Source: Selaginella tamariscina (lineage: Eukaryota; Streptophyta; Lycopodiopsida; Selaginellales; Selaginellaceae). Taken from it: a DNA stretch of 64,000 nucleotides. Location: positions 1-64,000 of the forward strand of contig PUQB01000451.1 of the NCBI GenBank assembly GCA_003024785.1. Reading direction: 5' to 3'. This document shows positions 12,132 to 25,861 of the stretch, in pieces (positions within the stretch are counted from its first letter, which is position 1; every line of letters begins with the position of its first letter). A model generated the notes under the pieces. The model did not search any database. It was not told the DNA's origin and saw nothing but the letters and a program-made list of their open reading frames with translations. Both the position numbers and the translations under genes were made by a program.

Positions 12132-15100
12132 GCATGGGTCCGTACATGTGTTACACGCCAGAATCACGTAATTCATGAGGAATATTCTTTTGGGAATCCT
12201 TGGTGTTGAGGATTTTTTAAAAGTCGCTTGGTAATTGGACACAAGCAAAACTTAATTATTTTTTTGAATATCAATCACAATAAACCAAGAAGGGGCCAAT
12301 TGGAGCATCTTTTTTTTTTTTTTTTCTTAAACACTAAGCTTTATGTTAGCCGTTAATTATTTATTGAAGAAAATTCAAAAATAATGAACACAATTCACCC
12401 CTAGTAGTTGCCCTAAATAAATTTTATTAACTTCGTATTTTTAAAGTGCCAACACGTGGATGAATATGTTTCCATTAGGATCCATGAATATATGTGAACG
12501 AACACATGATACATATAAATGCATAGTGTGTAATTGCGATTGGGGTATGTTCTTTCACTTTAAAACTTGTTGCACGAACAATTTGGGTACTAGGAAATTG
12601 CATGTTCCATGTAAATCCTTGTCATTATAAGACAAATAAAATACATGCTCCAATGGTCCTTTTACCTTGTGACTAACAATCTCATCTTTTACAAATTATT
12701 AGACACAGTTTTCTTATTTGCCTTATTTAACATTTTTCACTTACTTCTAATTTGTTTAGTTTCTCTTGTTGTTGGGACATCTCTAGAGGGGTGTAGTTGA
12801 AATGTTAAACTTAGTCCTTCTAGGTGTGGTCTTTGTGGGTGTTTGAGAAGAGAAACCAATGACCATACAAAAATTCAATTTCCTCGTGTTAAATTATCCC
12901 TTCTGCAACTTACTAAGGGTCAAGTAAATGCTTAGAAAATATGTTCACTTTTTTTTCAAAGTAGTAAGATATTACACGCACTAAAAACCAACATGTAATG
13001 AACAAGCCCTTAACACATAAATTAATTATAAAAACATTAACAAATCTATGATGCAATACCACAATAAAACAATCCAAAACATTGAAGGAACCCCTAAGTG
13101 ACAAGGATTTGCCTATATTAGGTTGCCCATGTCTTTAAAATGAAAGGCCACTTTAAAAATCCTCAATATTGAAGAGAATACTTAATAAGCCAACCTAAAC
13201 AAACTATAATAATCTTATTTTTAAATCAGTCCTTAACGCCGAAGCAAAACTTAAGAAGCCTTCCAAAACTATAAATATTAATGCAATTTTCAAAATAATC
13301 CTTGGTGCCAATATAATGCCAAGGATTTTATCATATGGAAATAATTAAAAATTAATGGCCTAAGAGCCACAAGACAATGGTGATACATGGTTTTGTCTTA
13401 GCTTGTGATTGTTAAAATAATATTTTAGGTTTATGCAAGCAAGATGTTTTCCACACTAACTAATTCGAACTACACCAATGAAATTCTTTCACTTAGATTC
13501 ATTATTTCTATTTCAGACGTGGCCCTTATCTTACCTAAAAATTGACAGTAAATTTACATGCCAAAAAAGACATCGTATCAATTATTTTTTATTAAATATT
13601 GTTTAGAAAACATTTTGGTTTGTCGTAAAATTAAAATGTTGTAGGCAATTAATATCAAATTAATTAATTTCTTTACTTTAACTAGAATTTGTATTAAAGA
13701 CCTTTAGTTAATATTGTTTGTCGGCCCAAGGTCAACCAAAATAATTGATTAATAAATACCATTTTGTTTACTATTAAACATGAATATATTTTGTCAACTT
13801 TATAATTAAAAAGACATGACAATTAGTGATGATACAATCATGGCGTCATTGACCAGACATGCAAAATGACACGTGGGTATGAATGAAAAGACCATTGCAG
13901 CTAGGTTTTCAAGATTTAAGGTTATAAGTGGCTAGGGTTCCAACGCCTTGCTAGACATGCAAACACTTAAACATATTGTATGTATGTTTATAGATGCATA
14001 TAGTAAATTAAATAGACATGTTTGTGCGTACAAGTAGGAAGGTAGTTAGGATTTCTCTCTATGTAAAATGCCAATGTCTAAACTGACGGGCCACCCGAGC
14101 TTATTTATTTATAAACATAATAAAAAAAATAATCTTAAATCCATAGGAAGGTGGTTGATGAAACTATATCTTTGTGCTGGGGGAGATCATAAATGAGGTG
14201 GGTACTAGTCTACGCTACACGTGGAACCACCCTCCCGTATATAATCGTTTTAAATAATCTGGAAAGGAGCACCTTGTATGGAAACTCAAGAAAGTTCTTT
14301 ATGGGTTTAAGCCTTGTGGTAGAAAATTGATGCCTTGTCACTGATAAGTTCCATTGGAGCGCCAAATTTATAGGAAAGAAATTTTTAACTTGTTCTATGT
14401 GCAGAACGAGATCGACGATGATCTCGACAGAGCAGTCACTAGATGATATTCTCATAGATAAACTTAGCTACACGTTGGAATACACATTCTTTAGTTTAAA
14501 GGTTAAGGCTTGTTTTTTGCCCTTTTCACACTAAGAATTTTCTAAGCTTTGCTTCTACAGCTCGCTTCAACAATTCTTTTTACATTCATTTGTTCTACCA
14601 TTAATTTTAATTTTGATTTCTTGATTTTATGGAATTTCTTCAATTCCCCAACTAACGGCTGGAAAAATCTACCTCTTTTTTCATATACATACAATTTCTA
14701 CTCCCAAACAAAAATAGCTAGATCTCCAGGTATTTTCTCTTGCAATATGTCTTGTCTTATGTTTCTTTGCAATAGAGGTTGGAGGTGTTTTGTGTTTACA
14801 TGTTTCTCTCGTACCATAGTGAGGTGTACATCTCCTACGACGAACAAGTCTAGTAGGCAAGCAAGAATGGCCGCCTCTTCGTTGTAGTCAAGCCTTTCGC
14901 TCCAGTCAAGCATGTGGTATTTTTGCAGTCGGCCTTCAAAGTGATGCCTGAACTTCTCTCTGTAGATCCATCCAAGGCTACCAAGGGCTTGCAAATGAGA
15001 CCAAAAGTATTAGAACAACAAGCATGGACGAAGAGATATCACAGAAATCGTTACGGGCCGTTCACTTATCTTAATTATGTTGTTATGCAGCCGTGAAGGT

Positions 15101-16388
15101 TTGAATATTAGTCGAAGGAAAGGATTAAACAAAGATTGGGCAACACAGTCCAGTAGATCCATCCAAAAGTATTCGGAATAAGACCAAAAACCATTAAAAA
15201 ATGAAGCTCGGGACGGAGAGGTACCACGAAAACCGTTAGGAGCCATTCATTTCGTTAATTACGCTGTTTAAGCAGCCGTGAAGGTTTTAGGAATATTAGT
15301 GGCGGAACAAACAAAATGAAGATTGGACAGCATGGTCTTGTAGCTCCGACTGAGGGCTTTACAACGAGACCAAAACCATTAGAAACAAAGCTTGGACGGA
15401 AATGTACCACAAGCTGTTCATTTCGTTAATTATACTGTTTAAGCAGTCATGAAGGTGTTAGGGAATATTAGCCGAGGAACGATTAAAACAAAGATCGGAT
15501 GGCATGGTCTTGTAGATCTGGCTGAGGACTCCATAACTAGACCAAAACCATTAGAAATGGACCTCAAGACAGAGAGGTACCGCATCATTCAAGTACCCGC
15601 TATTGTAACTTGCCTTCATAAAAGTAACTATGGCATGATGGTTATAGCTCCTATTTATTTTGATTAATCAATTTAACCTATCTCATTTTATTAAAAAATG
15701 GTGATTAATTTGATTAAACAAATAAAATACATGATCAAAATCTTTTAAACTACAAATATTTTTATAAATAATAGATGAGTTAACGAAGAGGCACATTTGA
15801 TGGTCAATAATATGTCATTTAAAGCCATGGAATTCTTTGTTGTGCTAGTATATTTGTTAATATGCAAAATTGTTGAAAGTGTAAAATCAAAACAACACCG
15901 ACATTTGTGATTTTATCGTCTGAACCCTAAACCCTTGGTTCTGCCCAGGATGTGTTTGTTCGCTCTGTGTACATTCAGCATTTTCATTCTAGTTGTATCT
16001 ACAATTCTATTGCATGAAAGTTTTATTGTTCATCCTCGTGCCGTAGTTTGGAAGTCCAATCAATAGAAATCCTTGGCTTAGAGCATGAGGTTGGAGAAAA
16101 CCTTACGTTCGTGCTAGTGAATGGTGGTGAGAATATAGGAAAAGCATCCGACATACTTTTGAGTAGATTCGTTCCAATTCAAGACGTTTAGATGAAAACC
16201 GAGTACATTAAGTAGCATGGTTCATGCTGAACTTTAGGAGGTTTGTTACTTTCATTACTATCGATAACAATGTGGTCACATGTGCTACTACTATAAAACT
16301 TCACAAGACATATGCGGAGGTGCCGTTTGTTGCAACTAACGCAAAGGAATGTACATGTGTAAAAGGTTAGTGGAAACATTAGAGCAAG
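12132..16388. repeat. Array block E, copy 2 (interrupted)
   Basis: Starts at gcatgggtccgtacatg and ends abruptly at agagcaag, where an LTR element begins. It shares with E3 the loss of about 510 bp present in E1 and E4 (junction near 13530). About 80 bp of the block near 13940-14540 is replaced by 600 bp of foreign sequence with a Copia-like motif. The tail of E seen in E1 (5580-6174) is absent here. Confidence 0.9.
13938..14538 (+). mobile_element. Copia-like reverse transcriptase relic
   Basis: This 600-bp segment interrupts block E2 and is absent from the other copies. In one plus-strand frame near 14265-14320 it reads EHLVWKLKKVLYGFKP, which resembles the Copia RT motif (V)xKLKKSLYGLKQAP. 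Stops and frameshifts follow. It is a short degenerate piece with no LTR visible. The match rests on one motif. Confidence 0.5.
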
Positions 16389-17846
16389 TGTCACAACCTT
16401 TCCCCTCCTCTTATGCCAACTAGGCAAAGGGCCAATTGGTGTTTATGAGAGGGCCCCTGGTCATGATGACCCAGGTCCGCTTGGGTCTTTTTGCCCACAT
16501 TCCCACATATCCCACAATCTTTACCTAGGTAGTCAACTCACCAGGTTACAACTATGACACTCTCCACCCATTTGAGAAAGTGGATGCCCTCATCCACAAA
16601 CTTCAAGGGGTTGCTACTATGCCTTCCTCCAGAAGGTGCAGCCAGAGGCGTTTCTACTCATGCCCTTCCTCTAGAAGGTGCAGCCAGAGGCGTTTCTACT
16701 CACGCTTAGCTCTACTTACGCTTGACTCGCAACCCAGCCCGCAAGCTGTACTCGCATCACATGTCAATCGGGCCAGAGGCGATCATAGAGCTGCTTGGCT
16801 GTACACATGTGATCGAGGGGTTTAGTTAGGCAAGGACAAGTGCGCCAACCTTAGTGGCGTGAGCTTTACTCAAAGTTCATCCCCTGATGAGAATCGAACC
16901 CGGGACCGCTCTGATACCAAATGTTAGAGTTTTAACCCAAAGGGCCAACACGTGGCAACACATGGCTGCCAGATGGCCATTCGGCGTCATCACCCTGTGT
17001 GAGCAACGCTAAGTTTCCCAGAACAACCCCACAACCCCTAGGGTTAGACTCTAATGCCCAAGTGGACAAGAGACTTAGGGTTTAGCCTAAGTCTCCCTAG
17101 AATGTCTGCCCCCAGAACCCTTGAGGGATAACCCTAGTTGACTTAGGGTTTAGCCTAAGTCTCCCTAGAGTGTCTACCCCCAAAACCCTTGAGGGATAAC
17201 CCTAGTTGACTTAGGGTCTTGCCCTAGAAGACCTAGACAGGCTCATGCCCTAACCCCCATCAAGGAGACGTGTGTTCCACACATACCCCTGGACAGAGCT
17301 AAGGCATCGTCACTTACCCCTTGAGGAATCACCCTCATCCGGGAGTACAACTCCTTTAGGGCGACAAGGGGTATCCTGAACCACGACTAACCCTTAAGGG
17401 TTTGAGTGGCCAAGTTATACCCTAGACCTAGTTAGTACTTAGTGAGGACACGAGTGTGCGCCGTAGGCGGACACGAGTGTTCTGCTAAGCAAACTCCCTA
17501 AGGCTAGGTTTGGGATAACCCTAAGCACATGACCTTGCGAGTGCCTTACGAAAGGGCTTCTGCTAATGAGCTTAGGTTGTTCAACCCCTGGATTCTAAGG
17601 AGAACACTCCCCTAGCTAAGTGTGCCAAAGCACACCTAGTTACGAGACCTAACCTCCCTTGAGCGGATGCCCAAGGCTTAGCACCCTAGTGCAAGCACAA
17701 GCATGCCTGTTTGCTAGAGTATCCAACCCCTTAGCGACAAGCCCATGACATAACCCCAAAGGGTGTGCCTCGGGCGTTGTACCATGTGATGTTTAGCCCA
17801 GTGTCACATCTCCATATGACACTGCCTTCCATGATGTGGGCTATCA
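16389..17846 (-). mobile_element. Small LTR (TRIM-like) element, chimeric
   Basis: Read on the minus strand: a primer binding site TGGTATCAGAGC (16908-16919), complementary to initiator tRNA-Met, a non-coding interior of about 350 bp with a duplicated 45-bp unit (16622-16702), a purine tract GGTGGAGAG, and a 171-bp LTR (16389-16559) starting TGTCA and ending TGACA. No gag or pol. The sequence on the 5' side of the primer site (16922-17846, also TG...CA) does not match that LTR, so the two ends come from different LTRs. No target duplication is seen; the flanks are different parts of block E. Confidence 0.7.
17067..17216. repeat. ~74-bp tandem repeat in the LTR-like segment
   Basis: The phrase gacttagggtttagcctaag...cccttgagggataaccctagtt occurs twice in succession and a third unit starts (gacttagggtc). 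It lies inside the 925-bp left part of the chimeric LTR element. Confidence 0.75.
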
Positions 17847-17847
17847 T

Positions 17848-20800
17848 GCATGGGTCCGTACATGTGTTACACGCCAGAATCACGTAATTCATGAGGAATA
17901 TTCTTTTGGGAATCCTTGGTGTTGAGGATTTTTTAAAAGTCGCTTGGTAATTGGACACAAGCAAAACTTAATTATTTTTTTGAATATCAATCACAATAAA
18001 CCAAGAAGGGGCCAATTGGAGCATCTTTTTTTTTTTTTTTCTTAAACACTAAGCTTTATGTTAGCCGTTAATTATTTATTGAAGAAAATTCAAAAATAAT
18101 GAACACAATTCACCCCTAGTAGTTGCCCTAAATAAATTTGTATTAACTTCTCGTATTTTTAAAGTGCGAACACGTGGATGAATATGTTTCCATTAGGATC
18201 CATGAATAATATGTGAACGAACACATGATACATATAAATGCATAGTGTGTAATTGCGATGGGTATGTTTTTCACTTTAAAACTTGTTACACGAACAATTT
18301 GGGGTACTAGGAAATTGCATGTTCCATGTAAATCCTTGTCATTATAAGACAAATAAAATACATGCTCCAATGGTCCTTTTACCTTGTGACTAACAATCTC
18401 ATCTTTTAGCAAATTATTAAACACAGTTTCTTATTTGCCTTATTTAACATTTTTCACTTACTTCTAATTTGTTTAGTTTCTCTTGTTGTTGGGACATCTC
18501 TAGAGGGTGTAGTTGAAATGTTAAACTTAGTCCTTCTAGGTTGTGGTCTTGTGGGTGTTTGAGAAGAGAAACCAATGACCATACAAAAATTCAATTTCCT
18601 CGTGTTAAATTATCCCTTGTGCAACTTACTAAGGGTCAAGTAAATGCTTAGGAAATATATTCACTTTTTTTCAAAGTAGTAAGATATTACACGCACTAAA
18701 AACCAACATGTAATGAACAAGCCCTTAACACATAAATTAATTATAAAAACATTAACAAATCTATGATGCAATACCACAATAAACAATCCAAAACATTGAA
18801 GGAACCCCTAAGTGACAAGGATTTGCCTATATTAGGTTGCCCATGTCTTTAAAATGAAAGGCCACTTTAAAAAATCCTCAATATTGAAGAGATATTTAAT
18901 AAGCCAACCTAAACAAACTATAATAATAATCTTATTTTTAAATCAGTCCTTAATGCCGAAGCAAAACTTAAGAAGCCTTCCAAACTATAAATATTAATGC
19001 AATTTTCAAAATAATCCTTGGTGCCAATTAATGCCAAGGATTGTTTTATCATATGGAAATAATTAAGAAATTAATGGCCTAAGAGCCACAAGACAATGGT
19101 GATACATGGTTTGTCTTAGCTTGTGATTGTTAAAATAATATTTTAGGTTTATGCAAGCAAGATGTTTTCCACACTAACTAATTCGAACTACACCAATGAA
19201 ATTCTTTCACTTAGATTCATTATTTCTATTTCAGACGTGGCCCTTATCTTACCTAAAAATTGACAGTAAATTTACATGCCAAAAAAGACATTATCGTATC
19301 AATTATTTTTTATTAAATATTGTGTTAGAAAACATTTTGGTTTGTCGTAAAATTAAAATGTTGTAGGCAATTAATATCAAATTAATTAATTTCTTTACTT
19401 TAACTAGAATTTGTATTAAAGACCTTTAGTTAATATTGTTTGTCGGCCCAAGGTCAACCAAAATAATTGATTAATAAATACCATTTTGTTCACTATTAAA
19501 CATGAATATATTTGTCAACTTTACAGTTAAAAGAAACATGACAATTAGTGATGATACAATCATGGCGTCATTGACCAGACATGCAAAATGACACGTGGGT
19601 ATGAATGAAAGACCATTGCAGCTAGGGTTTTCAAGATTTAAGGTTATAGGTGCTAGGGTTCCACACTCTCTCTCATTGCTTCAGTCATAGTAAAAACGTT
19701 CTAGCTTCGCCTAGAGTTTCCTGCAAATACCTAATGACACCCGCCGGACCATCACTAAATACCCAAGTGCACTAAACGGGCCTGTTTCCTACTACATCTA
19801 GGGTTCGTCACATAACTCGGTAAGTAACAACAGTCAAACCCCAAAGTAAAGGGTCGAGTCATAGTAAAAACTATGATAGCTTCTACCTATGAATTCCTTC
19901 AACAATTTCACACTCATTCTCTCATTTCTTCAACCCATTTTTCTAAGCTTTGCTTCTACAGCTCGCTTCAACAATTCTTTCTACATTCAATTTGTTCTAC
20001 CATTGATTTTAATTTTGATTTTCTTGATTTTATGGAATTTCTTCAATTCCCCAACTAACGGCTGAAAAATCTACCTCTTTTTTCATATACATACAGGATT
20101 TCTACTCCCAAACAAAATAGCTAGATCTCCAGGTATTTTCTCTTGCAATATGTCTTGTCTTATGTTTCTTTGCAATAGAGGTTGGAGGTGTTTTGTGTTT
20201 ACATGTTCTCTACCATAGTGGAGGTGTACATCTCCTACGACGAACAAGTCTAGTAGGCAAGCAAGAATGGCCGCCTCTTCGTTGTAGTCAAGCCCTTCGC
20301 TCCAGTCAAGCATGTGGTATTTTTGCAGTCGGCTTCAAAGGTGATGCCTGAACTTGCTCCATCTGTAGATCCATCCAAGGGCTACCAAGGGTTTGCAATG
20401 AGACCAAAAGTATTAGAAACAAAGCATGGGACGAAGAGATATCACAGAAATCGTTACGGGCCGTTCACTTATCTTAATTATGTTGTTTATGCAGCCGTGA
20501 AGGTTTTAGGGAATATTAGTCGAAGGAAAGGATTAAACAAAGATTGGGCAACACAGTCCAGTAGATCCATCCAAAAGTATCCGGAATAAGACCAAAACCA
20601 TTAAAAACGAAGCTCGGGACGGAGAGGTACCACGAAAACCGTTAGGAGCCATTTTTTGTTAATTACGTTGTTTAAGCAGCCGTGAAGGTTTTAGGGAATA
20701 TTAGTTGGCGGAACAAACAAAATGAAGATTGGACAGCATGGTCTGTAGCTCCGACTGAGGGCTTTACAACGAGACCAAAACCATTAGAAACAAAGCTTGG

Positions 20801-22393
20801 ACGGAAATGTACCATAAGTTATTCATTTCGTTAATTATACTGTTTAAGCAGTCATGAAGGTGTTAGGGAATATTAGCTGAGGAACGATTAAAACAAAGAT
20901 CGGATGGCATGGTCTTGTAGATCTGGCTGAGGACTCCATAACTAGACCAAAACCATTAGAAATGGACCTCAAGACAGAGAGGTACCGCATCATTCAAGTA
21001 CCCACTATTGTAACTTGCCTTCATAAAGTAACTATGGCATGATGGTTATAGCTCCTATTTATTTTGATTAATCAATTTAACCTATCTCATTTTATTAAAA
21101 AATGGTGATTAATTTGATTAAACAAATAAAATACATGATCAAAATCTTTTAAACTACAAATATTTTTATAAATAATAGATGAGTTAACGAAGAGGCACAT
21201 TTGATGGTCAATAATATGTCATTTAAAGCCATGGAATTCTTTTTGTGCTAGTATATTTGTTAATATGCAAAATTGTTGAAAGTGTGAAATCAAAACAACG
21301 CCGACATTTGTGATTTTATCGTCTGAACCCTAAACCCTTGGTTCTGCCCAGATGTGTTTGTTTGCTCTGTGTACATTCAGCATTTTCATTCTAGTTGTAT
21401 CTACAGTTCTACTACATAAAGTTTATTATTCATCCTCGTGCCGTAGTTTGGAAGTCCAATCAATAGAAATCCTTGGCTTAGAGCATGAGTTGGAGAAAAC
21501 CTTACATTCGTGCTAGTGAATGGTGGTGAGAATATAGGAAAAGCATCCGACATACTTTTGAGTAGATTCGTTCCAATTCAAGACGTTTAGATGAAAACCG
21601 AGTACATTAAGCAGCATGGTTCATGCTGAACTTTAGGAGGTTTGTTACTTTCATTGCTATCGATAACAATGTGGTCACCTGTGCTACTACTATAAAACTT
21701 CACAAGACATATGCGGAGGTGCCGTTTGTTGCAACTAACGCAAAGGAATGTACATGTGTAGAAGGTTAGTGGAAACATTAGAGCAAGTCTCGTAGAAGCT
21801 AAGTATGGAAAAGATCATCCTCCTCTCATGTCTAAAACTGAGACAATGTGGAGATGAGCGTTTAGGTTCCAAACCTTGTTTGGTAGTTGGAGGGTGAAGG
21901 CAGTTGAGCTAGTATTGTTTTATCTGAAAGGATGAAGACTACTAGAGAAGAATTTGATTGATAAGAAGCAAAAGTGATAATGATGATGACGATGGTTATA
22001 ATGACTTAAAAATGCAAAATACTCTTTGAGGGCATCTGCAAGAAAGTGAGACTACCAATGAAACATTTGCCGCCACCACCTTGGATGGGCCAAGTTTCTA
22101 AATTTTCATCCTGATTATTAATATTTGAAGTTACAATGATTTTTTTGATAATTTAATGAAATAGTATTGATAATTGATAAAACATACTTAGATACATTAA
22201 TAAAATACATTAGGAATCTTATTTAGATGAGATGACAATTGGTGTAGAGTTATAGAAATTATAATCATGGAGAATGGTATGAAGTGGAAATGTGACAAGG
22301 GTTGTTGTGAAGATACACATGTGATTGATGGGAAAAAGAAACGTCCATGCATGATAGCAAAGCAGACTTGGGCTACAAGTACTGGTCCATTGA
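17848..22393. repeat. Array block E, copy 3
   Basis: Full-length copy starting at gcatgggtccgtacatg. It shares the about 510-bp loss with E2 (junction near 19250) and has a private 196-bp insertion at 19683-19878. The minus-strand frame with YNEEAAILACLLDLFVVGDV is at 20083-20313. Confidence 0.9.
19683..19878. mobile_element. 196-bp insertion with 5-bp target duplication
   Basis: Absent from E1 and E4. It is flanked by gcttc on both sides (19678-19682, 19879-19883), and E1 has a single gcttc at the empty site. It starts with agtcatagtaaaaac and repeats the same 15 bases near its right end (19858-19872). A 5-bp duplication fits an LTR or related element, but the ends are not TG...CA, so the class is open. 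Confidence 0.7.
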
Positions 22394-24295
22394 CACATTT
22401 TTCATAATATTTATGTATAACACACATAAATATTATGAAAATATAAATAGTTTGATATTAATTATCTATAATAAGTAGAATTCTAACGTGCTCTGATAAC
22501 CTTAAGTATTATATTTATACAAAGAGATTCAAATATTCATATATATATATTTTAAATTACAAGTTACATATTAAATTATATCAAGGTTTTGCTATTATAG
22601 GTGTACATAATTGAAATATTAGCGTGTGTACACTCAGACACATACATATATACCGAACACCTATAAATGCATATATATGATAAATGCAAATATATATTTG
22701 TTTATCAAAGGTTATTATATGCTGTTTATGTTTAACTCATGATTCTAGTGACTATATTGTTTATTCTTACTAAACGTTTATGAATTTAAACTTTGCATTC
22801 AGAAATAAATTAATATTAAATTTTTGAATTAGATAAAATAAGATCATAAAAAAATTTAAAGGTAAAAAATTTAATATATGCATATAATAAATTACAATTC
22901 GCAAATGTACTCCTATATATAAATATTTGTGAAATAAAAAACTTATTGATATATTAAATTAAGAGTTTATTAATTTTCTATATTATTCTAAATTAACATA
23001 TATATTTATTATCTCAAATAATAATTGTATAGAATTAATTTTTGATGTTGATTTCATAAAATTAGAGCTTTTTAAAGTATTTAATTTCTTAAAATTTAAT
23101 TCAGTATGTTCATTGTTTAAATTATGAAAAACTTATTTTTATGACAAAAAAAATTATAAATGTTTTTTGTTTTTTTAAACTGCGAATATTGTTTATTTGC
23201 TTTAACCAACTTGTATTTGTTAACTGGTAGCATTTTGGCTCATTTTAAGTATTGCATCTCTCTCTCACACACACATCTCCAACGTGAAAGAGCCAGTAAA
23301 ATTATGCTTCTCCAGGTAGATTGTTTTCTTAGATTAGCATTAAGACCTTGTTAGTCTTTACTGTTATTATAATATCAGTTTGTGTGTGTGTGTGTTGTGT
23401 GTGTGGAGTTGGTTTATGTATTATATTTATGGTTTAATTGTTTCTAAATTAAAACTGAACAAAGTAAGAAAGTGAAAACAGCTTCAAAATAACTTGCTTT
23501 TGTTTTTAATGATATCTGTGATATTTGATTATGTAAAACTGAGCCATGTAATATATAATCTACTCAACTTTGGGATAGTTTTTTTTAACGTTTGTAAGTA
23601 TGTCGTATTATACTTGACACATTAAAGTAATAAATAAATTACTTTAATAAATAAACTAGGAATGAAGCATATTAAAATAATAAATAAGTAATAATATTAT
23701 AAATGATAAACTATTAATAAATTATAAATGATATAAATTTATGTAGACAAGAACATAGTATCTATGTACACCACATACATGGTTGGATGCATTATCATAC
23801 GTAGGTATGCATGTCTATTTATATATATGGTCGATATACATTCAAGGTGCCTTATAATATACATATTGCTATAATATTTATATATATAATATATATATAT
23901 ATTTTATAAAGTTTAAGAATTCCTCTGTAAACAACATATATATATAGTGTGTGTGCCCGTGGATGCATGCGTCTGTATGTGTTCCGCATCACAGAGATTT
24001 ATAACGGAATATGTGTTTAGTCTTAAAATGCATAGTAGTAAAATTGAATAACCAATTTTATAAGTTAACATATCGAATTCAAAGTAATATTTTAATAACT
24101 GGCCACAGCAATTTCTTTTATATTTAAAAGTGAAACTTAGATTTAATTTTGAAGTTAAATGCTAATGCTGATCATGTTTTTATTAAACCGTTTATTGACC
24201 ACCAGAAACAATATAATACCATAATTTTTCAATGTGTTAATGTGTTTATAATAACTTTATATGGTATTTACATGCTGTTAATGTGTGTGTATGAC
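22394..24295. repeat. Array block F, copy 2
   Basis: Matches 6175-8142 with a shorter GT repeat (about 23380-23403) and a private TA-rich stretch near 23833-23905. No gene seen. Confidence 0.85.
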
Positions 24296-24830
24296 ATATA
24301 CAATCATACACACACACAAGGTTGGTCTAAGCAGTTCTTGTTTTATTACAATCTGTAGAAGCTGTGTCAGCTTCCGTTTGATAAACGTATATACATATAC
24401 ATGTATATATGGTGCACGTGTATGTTGTATTCTGAATATTATATATCTTTTTACATCTCTTAATGTGTAGTCTCTAGTATATACCCATATTAATAAGAAT
24501 GAATGATCAAGTGCTAAAACAAATTTGTTAATAAAATTCAAAACAATGTTCATTTGCTTGTTAAACTTTAAACCTTCGTTCTTAACCATATTATTCTAAT
24601 AGGAAATATTATAAGAGTATTTAAACCACTGAAATATATAAATAAATGAGGTTGAAGTATTATAATAATAATATTATATTGTTTCTATGGTCAATAATAA
24701 ACTGTTAATTCATGATATAACTATGTATGCAACACATAGTTATAAAATATTATTGATATCCAACTAATTTGTGATCATCGTTAGCATTAGAATATTATGT
24801 TTATAGAATTGGTTATATATATATATATTT

Positions 24831-24902
24831 GTCATGCTTGTGCAGGGCCATGCTACTCTTCTTTGTATCGGTTCCAACTTTATCAACCGTCTCCGAAGAG
24901 AC
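24831..24902 (-). pseudogene. U6 snRNA-like copy 3, 3'-truncated
   Basis: Minus-strand U6-like sequence from GTCTCTTCGGAGAC to GGCCCTGCACAAGC, truncated at the same 3' point as copy 1 and with one further base lost from the CCCC run. ACAGAGA box reads ACAAAGA. TATA at 24924-24933 and USE TCCCACATG at 24958-24966, with the wide (about 33.5 bp) spacing of copy 1. Confidence 0.85.
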
Positions 24903-25261
24903 ATTAATCAGTTTCCAGACCTTGCTATATAAAGAATATAGCTGAGGCCAATCTCATGCATGTGGGATTATTGGCGTGACACGTGGCAGCCTCCCAGTAT
25001 ATGAAGGTTTAGGATTCTTCGTTTTGAGGCGCCTTCGCATGCGAAATGTGGTCTGGTAAGGACAATCCACATTTTCTCCCAGAAGATCCAGAAGAAGAAG
25101 CAAGGAGAGGGCGGATTATACACCGGCTTCCAAGACAGATGCAGCATTCAAGAGCGCAAGTCAGAATGCAGGTTCAAGCAGTTTAATCAAGAAATCAAGT
25201 AAAAAGTGAGTTTTCAAGCAACAACTGTCCGGATTCAAGCAGAAGTTCTACACAGGAGAAC

Positions 25262-25453
25262 ATGAAAGAGGAGGAAGAATGCACACCGGACGTCCAGGTA
25301 GCCTCTCGATGTGGTGGACATAAATGTCCACTGGATCTCATGTGGAAATGCAGACTGGTGTGCAAATCATGGAACGAGCTCATCAAATCACCAAAATTCA
25401 GGTCAGATAGGAGTGAGCACGACCATTACACACTAAGAAGAAGGGAACTGTGA
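25262..25453 (+). pseudogene. F-box protein fragment, copy 3
   Basis: Same fragment as copy 1, with PLDLMWKCRLVCKSWNELI and a stop soon after SDRSEHDHYTLRRREL. G-box CACGTGG at 24979-24985 upstream. Confidence 0.6.
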
Positions 25454-25861
25454 ACTTTGTGTCACAACCCAGAAGGTACATCATTCATATATATAAATTC
25501 ATAAAATGGGTTATCTTTATACCCGGATTCGGATTGATTTCCCCACTTGCAACGGTTTGGAAGGACGTCCAACCCAAAAGGTACCATAAAATGGGTTTTG
25601 TGTGTGTAGATAGATAGATAGATATAGAACACATCCTAGATTTTGGTTTTACATATTCTTTTTTGAGACTCTGTATATCAACATATGCTTGTGTGAGATA
25701 TATATAATATATGTGTACTCAGTAACTCAAATGGTTATCAACAACTCTTTAAGTTATCAGAAGTGCATGTCTCTATTTCTTTTCCTTTATAATCATATAT
25801 TTTACCAAATGAGTCAAATATCTATGTTTAAAATCTACAATTAACAAAGTCATACTGGTTT

